Shown here: positions 9,690-19,940 of the stretch, piece by piece
How positions within the stretch are numbered: the stretch's first letter is position 1
Layout of the letters: each line of letters starts with the position of its first letter
Origin: Catenaria anguillulae PL171
Lineage: Eukaryota; Blastocladiomycota; Blastocladiomycetes; Blastocladiales; Catenariaceae
DNA length: 33,395 nucleotides
Direction: 5' to 3'
Assembly (NCBI GenBank): GCA_002102555.1
Contig: MCFL01000268.1
Location: 1 to 33,395 of the forward strand
Translations under genes and position numbers: made by a program
The notes under the pieces: generated by a model
What the model was told of the DNA's origin: nothing
Seen by the model: the letters and a program-made list of their open reading frames with translations, nothing else
The model's database searches: none

Positions 9690-10879
9690 TTACGAGTTCT
9701 TGAAATACTCTTGCCACTGCTTCAACAACACCTCATTCTCCTCCTCTGTTCCCACCGTGATGCGCAAACATCCAAAGCACCCAGGCTCCTTGCCCCTAAA
9801 CCTCACCACCACCTTGTACTGTTCCGCAAGGGTCTTGTACAGGGCCTCTGCCGTCTTGTTGCACGGCTTGCCCTCCTTGTCGAGCACCTCCATCAACACG
9901 AAATTGGCATCGTTGGTGCCGAGCACTTTGCCCGCCCGAGGCAACCGCGGCAGCTCGGCCAGCAACCGTTCGCGCTGGCATTCAACTTTGCAATCGTGTC
10001 AGCAAACTGTTTGAGTCCCTCAGGCGACATGGCCGCCATGCCAAGTTGGGCCGTCGGATTGCTGATATTGTACGGAGCCTTTGTCTTTGAAAGCACGGCA
10101 ATCAAGTCCTCGCTCGCATACGCCACGCCCAAGCGCGCACCGGCCATGCCAAACGACTTGCTGAAGGTTTGCGACACGAGAAGGTTTGGGTAGGTGCCGA
10201 GCAGTGCGGCCGTGGTTTGTTTTGGTTGCCCGTTGGCGTCGGCGCCAGTCACAAAGTCGATGTATGCCTCGTCGACTACCACAAGCCCGTTCCATCCATC
10301 AAAGTTGAGGATGGATTCGATGTCTGCTTGGTTCAGGTACGAGCCCGTGGGATTGCCTGGCGAGCACAAGAAGACAACCTTGATGGCATCGGATTCGCGG
10401 GCAAGTGCCTCGAGCACGCCAGGTACATTGAGCTGGAACCCAACATGGTCGGGCGCGAGTTGCAATGGCACCTTGACCACAGCCACATCGTTGATGTCGG
10501 CCGACACAGAGTACATGCCGTAGGTTGGCGGACAAATGAGGATCTTGTCCTTGCCTGGGGTGCAGCACACGCGCATGACCAAGTCAATGACTTCGTCGGA
10601 TCCAACGCCCAGGAACACATTGTTGGGCGAGGCAAGGTTGCGGAAGCGTGCGAGCGCTGACTTGAGCGGCACGTGGTGCGGGTCCGGGTACCGGGCGAGC
10701 GATTGCGGCGCGGTCGACGTGGCGGCGAGCGTTGAGGGCGGGATGGCCGGGCCGTAGGCGTTTTCGTTGGCATCGAGCAGGATACCCTCCGAGTAGTCGT
10801 CGCGGGCACACCGGTATGGGTGCAAGCGCCAGATGTTTGGGCGGATGAGAGTCTTGAGGTCAAAGGTACGTGGAGACAT
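9690..10879 (-). CDS. HIS5: histidinol-phosphate aminotransferase (one apparent frame break)
   Basis: PLP enzyme of histidine biosynthesis that converts imidazole-acetol phosphate to histidinol phosphate. The start at 10879 (MSPRTFDLKTLIRPNIW) matches the family N-terminus. Landmarks: LLDANENAYGP, RYPDPHH, the CSPGNPTG motif, VVDEAYIDF, and the PLP lysine in SQTFSKSFGMAGARLG. The C-terminus holds FVLMEVLDKEG and VVVRFRGKEPGCFGCLRITVG, which carries the substrate-binding Arg. Near 9974-9978 the frame changes by one base: the reading passes from AKLNAS to RERLLAELPRL only if one base is missing. No GT-AG intron fits. Both sides are fully conserved, so a sequence or assembly error is more likely than a dead gene. 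Expected length is about 397 residues, near the yeast 385. Confidence 0.9.
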
Positions 10880-11407
10880 GATGAAGGATTGAGTTGTGTG
10901 CTTTGACGGAGACGGAGGCGAGGACGGAGCGATGGAGTCTGGGAAGGAAGAGGGGGTGGATTGCATAGATAAATGTGATGTTTCGACACGGCGCAAATGA
11001 TGGGATGGGAGCAGTGATGGACGTCGACGGAGGTGGATACATGTACCTACAAGACTCACCATCCACCCATCACGTGCAACTCGGAAGCAGCGATTGCGTA
11101 ATGGCCGGCAACGGCACCGAGCCGGGGCCACAAGAAGAAGCGATATCGATCGATCGAGGGCGGGGGCGATGCAGCGGGACGTCCGGCCCATGTCCGCCTG
11201 CTGCGCCCATTCATACCCACTGTGTACCGAGCGCTCGGTCCGGTACGACAAGCTTCGACCGTCTCACAGCGATCGCCTCCAAACGTGAAGAGTGAGTCAT
11301 CGCTTGCTCGACCACTGCCAACGTAACCTCTCACCAACCTCACCGTGCTGAATCTTGCATGCACACTGCCCGTGGAAGAAATACTTACTCAATGCAATCA
11401 CCATCCA
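10880..11407. promoter_or_regulatory. divergent intergenic region, HIS5 / 11408 gene
   Basis: About 530 bp lie between two start codons facing away from each other. Frames that remain open here on the minus strand extend the HIS5 frame upstream but show no family similarity, so they are treated as untranslated. A gatatcgatcgatcgag string occurs near 11139-11156. I do not recognise a known site. Confidence 0.45.
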
Positions 11408-14400
11408 ATGAAGGGCAATCCAAATCCGAACAAGTGGAGGAGCGGGCCAAAGGGCAAGGGAAAGGCCACGCCCAACATCAACACCAACACCACCACCAAC
11501 ACTGGCACGAAACTAGTCGCCAAACCGTTGGTGGCGGACATGTCAATCGACCGATTCCGCACACGGTCCATGGACCATTCCCTGCACGATGTGCTGCCTT
11601 CGCTCATCTCAAATGCAATCAAGTCGCTCGACCCAGAGCTTTGTCCAACACGCGCGGATCCCAGCATGCCCTTTGCTCGGTACCGAAACATCATCAAGGA
11701 TCCGGCCACCGTTCGGTTGCTCGTTACGTCAACCGTATGTCAGTATCCACGTCCGATCATTGACCCACATCGCTGATTCTCCACGCGATCAAATCGTTAT
11801 CGTCAAGCATTTTCCTTTGTAGTGCCAAGCTGGATGCCACCCAAAGAATCGAGTCGATCCAAACGCCGTATTCATTGCAGCGGACAAGCGTCACACCATT
11901 TCGCTTTCATTTGCCGCACAGGGGCTTGCTCGCGTGCTCGACGAGTACGACCTCCAAAAGGGTTCGATGCGGGCTTCAAAGTTCTCATGTCGGCATTGGC
12001 CGTTCTTTCACAGGCATGATTCTGTCAAGTCGACTGCCGCCCTCAAAGACAGGTACATCAACGTCACACTTGCCAACCTCGAAATGGCCGTCAATCTTGA
12101 CAACTTTCCGCGCGAAGTTCGCCTGCACCTGGTCGTGATTCAATTCACAATCGATTCGTATGAGCGACCCGACGAGCCAATCAACAATACTGCTGATATC
12201 GAGCGACACCATGGAGTATTGGCGCAGTTGAACTTGCGACGGTCATTGTACGCTTGCTTGATCTCCCGCTACCTCTTTCCGATCCCAGCTCGCCTTGGCA
12301 ACTCTAACCTGTGCATCTTCCCAGATTCATGCGTCTCCGCCCGAATCGTACGCTTCATCGTCACATTTGGCTCTCAAAACCGCCATCGATCTCACATTCT
12401 ATCCGTAGCCACCGCATTTGTCAGCACTCGCCCTCCCGCCGACCGGCTCCTCGACCTCCTCGACCTGTGCGCGCCACCCTCATCCTCATCCGAGACTGGC
12501 GATCTGGGATCGCCTCGCTGCTATTTCCTCACGGACACACAGGAGCAAGCACTGGCCAATGTCCCTTGGCCACCTGCAAACGCGTCACAACTTGGCACCC
12601 ACAGCAGTCAGGGACGTGCCGAGGTTAGCTCTCAACGTTCACTCCCGCCCAGTCCACCGCCCGAAGTTCTCGATCATCCACCCCCACCTCTGCATGTTGA
12701 TGATGCTGACGACACGGTTGACGCTGATACTGCTGGCGACCTATCAAAAATCTCATTGCCGCCGCCCTCTGGCGTCACGGCCTCACAGCTGCCATCATCG
12801 CCTGATGACGACGACACTGCAGCTTCACGTCATGCTGCCGGGCAGCGCTTGCTTCCAACCTTTTCCGATTGCGACTCACCACGTATCCTCTCGCAAAGCG
12901 TCTTGACGCGTTTCTTGGCTTCCAACACGGCACATCAGCTTCCACCCCCAACGATCGGGCACAGCAGCGAAGAACAGACTATATCTAGTTCGGAATCACG
13001 CCTTTCACCTCGATTCATCTCGCATGACACATTGGTGCAGGATTCATATCTGGCGGCAGACGACGTGCTCGAGCCTGAACCTACTTTCTTGTCGCGCCTC
13101 CCGCATTCAACCCTATTCCGATCCACCGCCTCGTCCTCGTCGGCGCCAACTGCATCACCTGCCGCGTCAACTTCTGGCCCTGACGATCAGTTCACACCGC
13201 CTTCACCTGGCTCGAGCAGCGACATCGAACACGAGGCAGCGGTACGGGCGTCCAATCATGGATTCTTCATGCCGCCGCTGAGTACACAGCAGTTAATGCT
13301 TCAGCACGGGATTGGCGATGTGGCGTCTGCAACCCAGGCATTTGCGACGCAAGTGATGGCGTATGAGGATGACGTGGGAGCTGGAGGTGAGGGACAGGTG
13401 TCGTTTGATGGGATGTTGGAAGAAAAGTCAAGGTGGCCGGTAGAGCGAGTGCAGGGCCAAAGGCAGGTGATTGATGGTGGCGATGTGAGCGGTGACGACG
13501 GCAACGACGATGACAAGGAGTCTGAGTTTGTGGACGCGGTACCTTCTGGATCCAGCGACGACATTGCGCCTGACTCACTCATGTACTTGACGCCCGATCA
13601 AGTCGAGGACATGGATGCCGATGCCTATGTCGAGGCTGAGGACGAGCTAACGCAGGAGCAATTGTCGTTTGAGGTCACGGTTGATAACCTGTTCGACGTG
13701 CGGACGGCGACTCAACTCTCAGCCTCCACCATTTCGACGCGACCCGCACCGCCGACGCCAGCTGCGCGCGAGGTGATTGAGGTTTCTGACTCGCCCGAAC
13801 CGTCTCCTGTGCTTCGTACATCCCTTTCGTCGCCATTGCAGTCGCAATCACAATCGGATCCTTCCTTCGCTGCCTCGGCTGCTGCCGATGAGACCATTAG
13901 TACCGTCATGTCTGCCACGCAATCTCAATTCTCGCCCCATCTACACGCAGCTCGAGCTGCTCGTGTCCCGCTGGCGCCCAATGAGGCCATTTCGATCCAC
14001 TTTCCACCGCCTGCGCGCGAGCCGCCCATTGTGGTGTCGGATGAATCGACCATTTCGACAGGTTCGCAGACACAAACGGATACGTCGCTGCTGTCGTTGC
14101 TTGCTGCGTCTGGGTCAGGGTCCGCGCATACAGGGCCAGACCTGAGCATGTTTACTGTCTCGCCGACCCAGTCATTTACGAAACCGAGTCAAGATGGGCC
14201 GTCGAAGGGAAACGCGGGAATTGAGCTTGCGGCCGTCACCGAGGAGGAACAAGTCGCTCCGCCACCAAGCTTTGCCGAGGAGCCGAGCATGTTGATGATG
14301 TCGGCATTTTCGCCCATTGCTTCTGTGGCTTCCACGGGGCCAAGGACAAGTCCAGCCGCGCGTGCTGCACCTTATGCGTATCCGCCTTTGCCGCCTTTGC

Positions 14401-15718
14401 CGACTCGATTTCTCCCTTACTCAAGCGCAGGTGCAGCCGACAAGTCACCTCCTGCTTCCTCGGCGGGCAAACCCAAGCTCACTCGCCGGCCGCCGCGACC
14501 ATCTACGGCCAGACCTTCCAAGATAGCAGTCACACCGGTTTCTTCTGCGGCCTCGTCATCTTCGTTTGCCAAGCCGGTCACTCGACCCGCAACCGCACTC
14601 GCCTCACCAAAAACCAAGCGAACTCGTCCCTCGATACAGTCAGCCCCCACGACCGAAGGAAGTGGATCGTCCGATTTGATCACCACCTCGCCAAATCGTC
14701 GTGGCAGCACCTCGCACGTGGTAAAAGTTTTCGCGTCAGATCGATTTGCGAGACCCGAGGTTGATTTATCTGCGCGGTTGCTTCGCGTTGCGCCCGGGTT
14801 GCCGTCGCTGACCGTTCCAGACACCGCTCGGGGTCCACCAGAAGCAGTCAACGACCCAGTGGCGAGTGGGATCGCGGTACAAGAAACGGAGACGGGGCAG
14901 ACTGTCTCGAATGTCCGGCCGCCGGCCCACGGACGTGATCAGGCGGCTGTGCAGGCGGACGCGATACTGAAAGGAAGCCGTGCACCGTCGACGTCATTGG
15001 GCTCCGAAAAAGCGCGCAGCCATGTTGCCGCCGCCGTTGAAGGCAAACGAGCAGCGTCTACCGCGCCGGCAAGTCGTGCCCGTGCGTCTAGTGCTGTGGC
15101 TGCGCAATCTCATTACCTGGTGGTGGATGTGCCCAAAGAAGTGTCGACGACAAACACAATTGGAGCAGCACATGTGCAGCCAGAGCCAACTGCGAGAGCA
15201 CGTGCCCTGAATGATCCTGCATTTTTCACCGAGAAGCCGCCATCAGTGGCCCAAGGGTCCCAATTCCGCCCACCTCGTCACCAGGCACCAGCTTTTTCAC
15301 CATCTTCGCAACGGCGACGACCACCATCACCTGCTCCGTTGGTACCCCTGCCGAACGCGCGCCGACACAACCGTCATTCACCTCACATTCGCCGCCTCCG
15401 CCTCCACCTCAAGTGCCACCTGCGTCCAACATATCGACGCGCTCACACTCGCCCTCGTCCACGCTTGGCCCGCAACTCATTATCCGCGGCGTCAAGCGCA
15501 AACACGACTCAAGCAAGCCAAAGCCCCCGATCAACGTGGATCCGTTCGAGGCCGAGCGAGCGGCCATGGCGGCCATGCTTGCTGCGCCGCGACCTAGCCG
15601 CGCGAGCGCCACTGGTCGTGAGTCGAAGGCTGCGGGAAAGAAGAGCAGGAAGAGCCAGCCGGGCGGTGAGGCAGATGACGAAGGCCAGCCGCCGATCAAG
15701 AAGCAGCGCAAGATGTAG
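11408..15718 (+). CDS. long Ser/Pro-rich protein, possible N-terminal OB fold (TPP1/Tpz1-like?)
   Basis: Exon 1 is 11408-11734; an 88-nt intron (GTATGT...GTAG, 11735-11822) leads in phase to a very long frame from 11823. After a Lys/Asn/Thr-rich lead come LHDVLPSLISNAIKSL, ATVRLLVTSTCQAG, then VFIAADKRHTISLSFAAQ and GLARVLDEYDLQKG. The order of strands recalls the OB fold of shelterin TPP1, which has a similar LLVSDGTHSVRCLVTREAL. That is a pattern judgement only. GFDAGFKVLMSALAVL lies in another frame near 11960-12015 and would also suit the fold, so splicing or sequence there is unresolved. One or two introns may lie in 12216-12424. Residues beyond about 250 are Ser/Pro/Thr-rich with acidic patches and GSQTQTDTS-like stretches. 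The frame must change between about 15240 and 15400 to reach a convincing basic end (RGVKRKHDSSKPK, then IKKQRKM), a nuclear signal. Roughly 1300 residues. Confidence 0.5.
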
Positions 15719-15889
15719 TAGCGTGAGTGAGACCTTCCTTGCACATTTTTTTCGTTGAATCGAGTTCGAGTATATTCAGCGTTGATCAGGATATTGATTG
15801 CTTGAAGGAGGTTTATGTACAATACACAACTGCAGACTCGCTCCTAATCTTCACCGGTTCCCATCAAACGCAACTCTTGCCAAACCACT
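15719..15889. other. short convergent gap
   Basis: About 170 bp between two gene ends, AT-richer than the flanks, presumably shared 3' regions. Nothing else is visible. Confidence 0.4.
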
Positions 15890-17642
15890 TTACAGCTTGG
15901 ACCGACGGCGCCGGATCTCTCCACCACGCAACCGATCTTCTGCCTCATCGAGGTAATCGTTCATGGTGTGCCCAATTGGCAAGTCGTCGATAACTGCCAT
16001 GGACCCGGGTTCCCTGCCCCCACCACCGCCCAAGGCCGCCTCCTTGGCGCGCTCAATCGCCGACTTGCCCGCTACCTCGGCGGCATACCCTTCCGCGGCC
16101 CCCTTGGCACCAGCCTTGGCCTCATGATACTTGCCCTCCACTTCCTCGGCCGCCAGCTTGGCTTGGCCCGTCATGTTGTGCGTCACGCCCACCACCTGGT
16201 CCTTGACCTCGGCCGTCTTGGCCTTTGTCTTATCAATAGCCTCATGGCCCATAGCGCGCGCAGTGTCGGCCATGCCTGCGGCAGTCCCGAGCGCGTCTTG
16301 CGCCACTTGCGCGGCCTTTGTGCGCGACGCGTGCACGGCGTCTTCGGCACGGTCAGCTGCGTGCGAGTACATGTCTTGCGCCTTGTCTGCCGTGGCCTTT
16401 GCGCGATCCGCGGCGGACGCGTACACATCTTGAGCCTTGTCCTTAACCGGCGTATACGAGTCGGTGACCTTGTCGGCGGCCGTTGACGACGCATCCTGGG
16501 CTGTCCCCTTGGTGGCAGCGTAGGCGTCGTGCGCCTTGGCCTTGGCCGAGTTGGCTGTGTCCTTTGCCATCTCCGTTCCTGCGTCCGCCTTGTTGCCGAC
16601 AATATCCGCGCCCGTGGTAAACATGCTCTGCGAGTTTTCGGCCAACTTTGTCGCGTCGCCCATGCCGGCACCCAACACTTTGCCCACGGTGCCCTTGATG
16701 GACCGTGCGGTATCCTGGAACATGTCCTTGGTCAATTCGACCGCCTCGCCAAGCTCGTTCTGTGCATCCTTCCACACACCCTTGGTATCTGCCGCGACCG
16801 ACCCGGTAAACCCCTTCACCGTCTCCTTGAGCTGCTGCGACTCCTCGGTCCCCGTTGGATTGGTGCGCGCGGCTTCGAGATGGCGATCGGTGGCCACCTT
16901 GGTCGACGATTCAGCCCCAGCAGAGTGCAAGTCGTTACGCGCGTCGCGCGTGGATTCGGGCCCGATGGCGTCGGCGATCGAGTCAATGTCCGAGATGGGC
17001 TTGTAGTCGTAGGGTTGTTGGTTCTTTTGTGGGGTCACGTTGATGGATGTGCGGGTCGAGATGGCACGGCGTTGGCCCATGGGCTGCATGGCGAGAATGC
17101 GTGAGAAAGCGGGTATTGACATGAAACAACACGCGCAAGCGGGACAAATGGACGTACAGCAGGCGAGTCCTTGGCGCTTGAGGTCGACTTTGACAAAGTG
17201 TGCGCCTTGGATTCGCCGGATCTGACCTCGTCCTTGGCATCCTTGTCAGACTCGGACTCCAAGTCGAGTCCAGTCATGGTGGCCACAGCAGACTTTGCCG
17301 TTTCCACCGCCTTTGTTGCGGCCTCATCGGCCACCTTGTCGACCAGCTTGGACGCAATCTTTTCCGTGACTGCATGCAGGAGCACAGCGGCCAGCAGTGT
17401 CAGTTTGAGTGGCATTACGATGGGTCAGTTGATGGATCAGTAAACGGCGATGAATCCACTGGATGGCGGCGCGTACCAATGGCAGTGGCCGTGCCAACGA
17501 CCACGGACGCAACGGGAGGGGCACGGAGCAGCAAGGCGCGCGCGAGTGGCAGGCTAGAGAGTGGACGAGGGGTGCGCTGGAGCGTGGCGGGGACCTGCAG
17601 GAGGGCAGGGCGGAGCAGCAGCAGCTTGGAAGCGGGTGACAT
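15890..17642 (-). CDS. LEA-like helical-repeat protein with mitochondrial-type presequence
   Basis: Exons on the minus strand, 17642-17477, 17369-17158 and 17083-15890, give 523 residues. Introns of 107 and 74 nt both start GTACG and join in phase. The first 57 residues contain many Leu, Arg and Ser and no Asp or Glu (MSPASKLLLLRPALLQ...), the hallmark of a matrix-targeting presequence. A hydrophobic stretch PPVASVVVGTATAIV follows. The rest is nearly all Ala, Lys, Asp, Glu and Thr in 11-residue helical periods, as in group 3 LEA proteins, with repeated DKAQDVYASAADRA / DKAQDMYSHAADRA units near the middle. The C-terminus is GGGGG-rich, then acidic and basic (EIRRRRSKL). LEA proteins protect membranes and enzymes during drying or freezing, so a mitochondrial stress role is the natural inference. 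An apolipoprotein-like or inner-membrane structural role is an alternative. Confidence 0.75.
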
Positions 17643-18346
17643 GATGACGATGACTATGGTAATGAATGGACCATTTCTGAGAGAAGGAACAAAGTGAGTG
17701 ATTGCCAACACGGGCGGATTATACGTCTCAACCTTTTCAATTGCTGGTGGACGGAAAGGGCTTGGTCGATGCTCGATGAATCGCGAACCGGGATGAGGTG
17801 AGACATGGCAGTGAGTCGCGTTTGTTGCCCAACCTAAACAGGCGTCTGGCTTGCTTTTGATGGCGATACAGAATCAACTTGCGACACCACCAGCAGTTGC
17901 GGCAGTCTTGATGTATTGAGGGAAATCGGAGAGGGAGAACGAGGACGAGGACTGGGGTCTGTTGGAAGGAGAAAGAGAAACACAAACTGGTTCGAAGCAG
18001 GAAAGCAAAGAACGACGGCGGAGGCAGGAAGAAGGTGGCCGGTACGTCAAGCACCGGGCAGGGGTTGGGTCACTACATGAAGATTGAGCAGAAGAAGGCG
18101 AACGAAGACCGAAGAGTCGAACGAGCAAGACAAGAAATGCAGAATCGAACGAAATCGAAAATCGGAAAAGAAAACGAGGGGAAATCATGATAAACTAGGA
18201 ATGAAAACCAGGGAGGGGAGAGAAAACAGAGAGAAATGGCCGTCTGATGCGGACTGTGTGAACGAGACGCGGGACTTTGAAGGAGATAGAGCAGGACAAC
18301 GAAGAGAACGCAACAGTCAGATGACTGTACCTGAAACGAAATTTTT
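17643..18346. promoter_or_regulatory. promoter region of the LEA-like gene, pyrimidine-rich on the minus strand
   Basis: About 700 bp lie between the LEA-like start (minus strand) and the end of the next minus-strand gene. From about 17925 to 18340 the plus strand is almost all purine (GA-rich), so the strand carrying the downstream gene is pyrimidine-rich, a feature of some fungal promoters. The frames open here (for instance 18084-18350 plus) read as low-complexity Lys/Arg/Glu and look like composition effects. Confidence 0.45.
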
Positions 18347-19940
18347 TTAGTTGTTGGGCCAAATCCCTTGCTTCTTGTAGCCGTCCACAACCTCTCGCAG
18401 TCGCTCCTCGGTCACTTTGGGCACCGAGTACGAGAAGCCGGGAACCGACTCGATCTTGGTCCCAACAATCGACAAGTGGTTGTTGTACAGCAGCTCTTGA
18501 TCAAGGTACGGCGTGAGAGGAGAGTTGGCAATGTTGGATGCCTTGAGCAATTCACTCCACGGCGCCATGTGCGTATCGTTCACTTCTTCCGTAACTGATT
18601 CGAGGTTGAGCTGCAAAACAGAAATACTGCAGAGTTAGCCCCTCCGGTCCACAATGTCGGTCCAGTAATGATGCATACCTTGGCAAATTGAGACACAATG
18701 GACCCTTGGAACCCAGTCTGAATGCCGAAAATGTTTCGGATATGTGCGTTGATGGTCTCTTGATCGGTATCCTCCTTGTCCGCCAAGTTGTACACCTCAC
18801 CGTTGGGGGCTTGTCTTGGTAGTGCTGTGAAAGCGCCCACAGGGCCGCGCAGACGTCATTGACATGAACCGTGTTGATGCGCAAATCCTTGGTCCACAAG
18901 AGCTTCATCTCTTCCTTGAGATGACGGTAAATGTGGCCGCAAATGAGGCGAGGGGCTGTAACAGAGCCACTGTCAGAGAAAGTCGGCAGCTTGATAAAGA
19001 AAAAATCCGTACTGATGCCTTGAATGTCGCCCGGGCCGTACACGATAGCGGGCGGACAATCACCAAGTTCAATCCAGAAATCTTTTTGAGCTCCTCCTCG
19101 GCCTTGGCCTTGGCCTTACCGATACCTGTCCACGGCTTGACTTTGCCCCCCTCGTCAAGGTTTTTCTGTTGCAATCGCAGGTCGGGTTAGCCGCTACCCG
19201 CGTGTCTGCGAAGGCAGAAAAACAAACAAACAAAAAAAAGAACCTTGTCGCCATCGTACACCTGGGCGGTCGACACCTCAATGAACAACTTTGACTTGTT
19301 CTTTGCCGCCTCCTTTGCGCAGTTGGTGGAAAGCATGACAATCTTCTCTTCATAAACCTGCGGGTTGTGACGAGATGTGACAGGGGTAGAGGCAATGCGT
19401 GTGGAGCGGGCTGGGTCAGACCGGGTTGAGAAAATCAAATTGACCGTGTGAATTGGATGCGAACCGATTCGGATTGCGAGTATTTGTTTCTGCGGCAAGG
19501 TTGACGACCACATCCCATGGTTTGCCGTCGTCGCGCGCGAACGCCTTTTCGATCGAAGCTATTGAAATACCGCACGGATCAGGAAAGAAAAAGAATATCG
19601 TGAGATCCAGGAAAACATGGCCATTGCTGTAGAGCAGCAATCGGGCGAGTGTGATCAGGCCAGCCGATTGCATCGTAACACAGCTGCATTTGCCCTAACT
19701 GGCGCACGTGGTGCAGGTGCGAGATTGGGCGAGGTTGGCGTACCTGGCGACACCAAATTGGCCTGGCGGAATTCAATCTTGTCAATTGCGGCCTTGGTGT
19801 GTTTCGTTGAGCCACGCGGTTGCAGGAAGGACCTTGTCGACGACGCGAATGTTGGCTGGGCTGACGCCCTTTTCGAGGAGGTGCGCGACAAAATTGCGGC
19901 CAATGAAGCCGATGCCGCCGAGAACAAGAAATGTGGACAT
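18347..19940 (-). CDS. NAD-dependent epimerase/dehydratase-family protein (three apparent frame breaks)
   Basis: Extended short-chain dehydrogenase. Six exons on the minus strand: 19940-19744, 19558-19422, 19357-19244, 19165-19013, 18955-18679 and 18610-18347. MSTFLVLGGIGFIGRNFVA is the Rossmann GxxGxxG dinucleotide site; then VVVNLAAET, EVSTAQVYD, AIVYGPGDIQGI, LLWTKDLRINTVHVNDV and LTPYLDQELLYNNHLSI. The last segments are typical of a eukaryotic family annotated as sugar-nucleotide epimerase-like, with no substrate known to me. I do not see the usual YxxxK catalytic pair; the matching place reads WTGIGKAK. Three one-base frame changes are needed, near 19795, 19048-19054 (in gcgggcgg) and 18804-18809 (in a run of five G). 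Two of these lie in G/C runs, so assembly errors are likely. The intact protein would have about 380 residues. Confidence 0.8.

Noticed and set aside
18084-18350. Lys/Arg/Glu-rich 88-residue plus-strand frame
   Set aside because: It arises from the purine-rich tract in a promoter region and has no recognisable fold.
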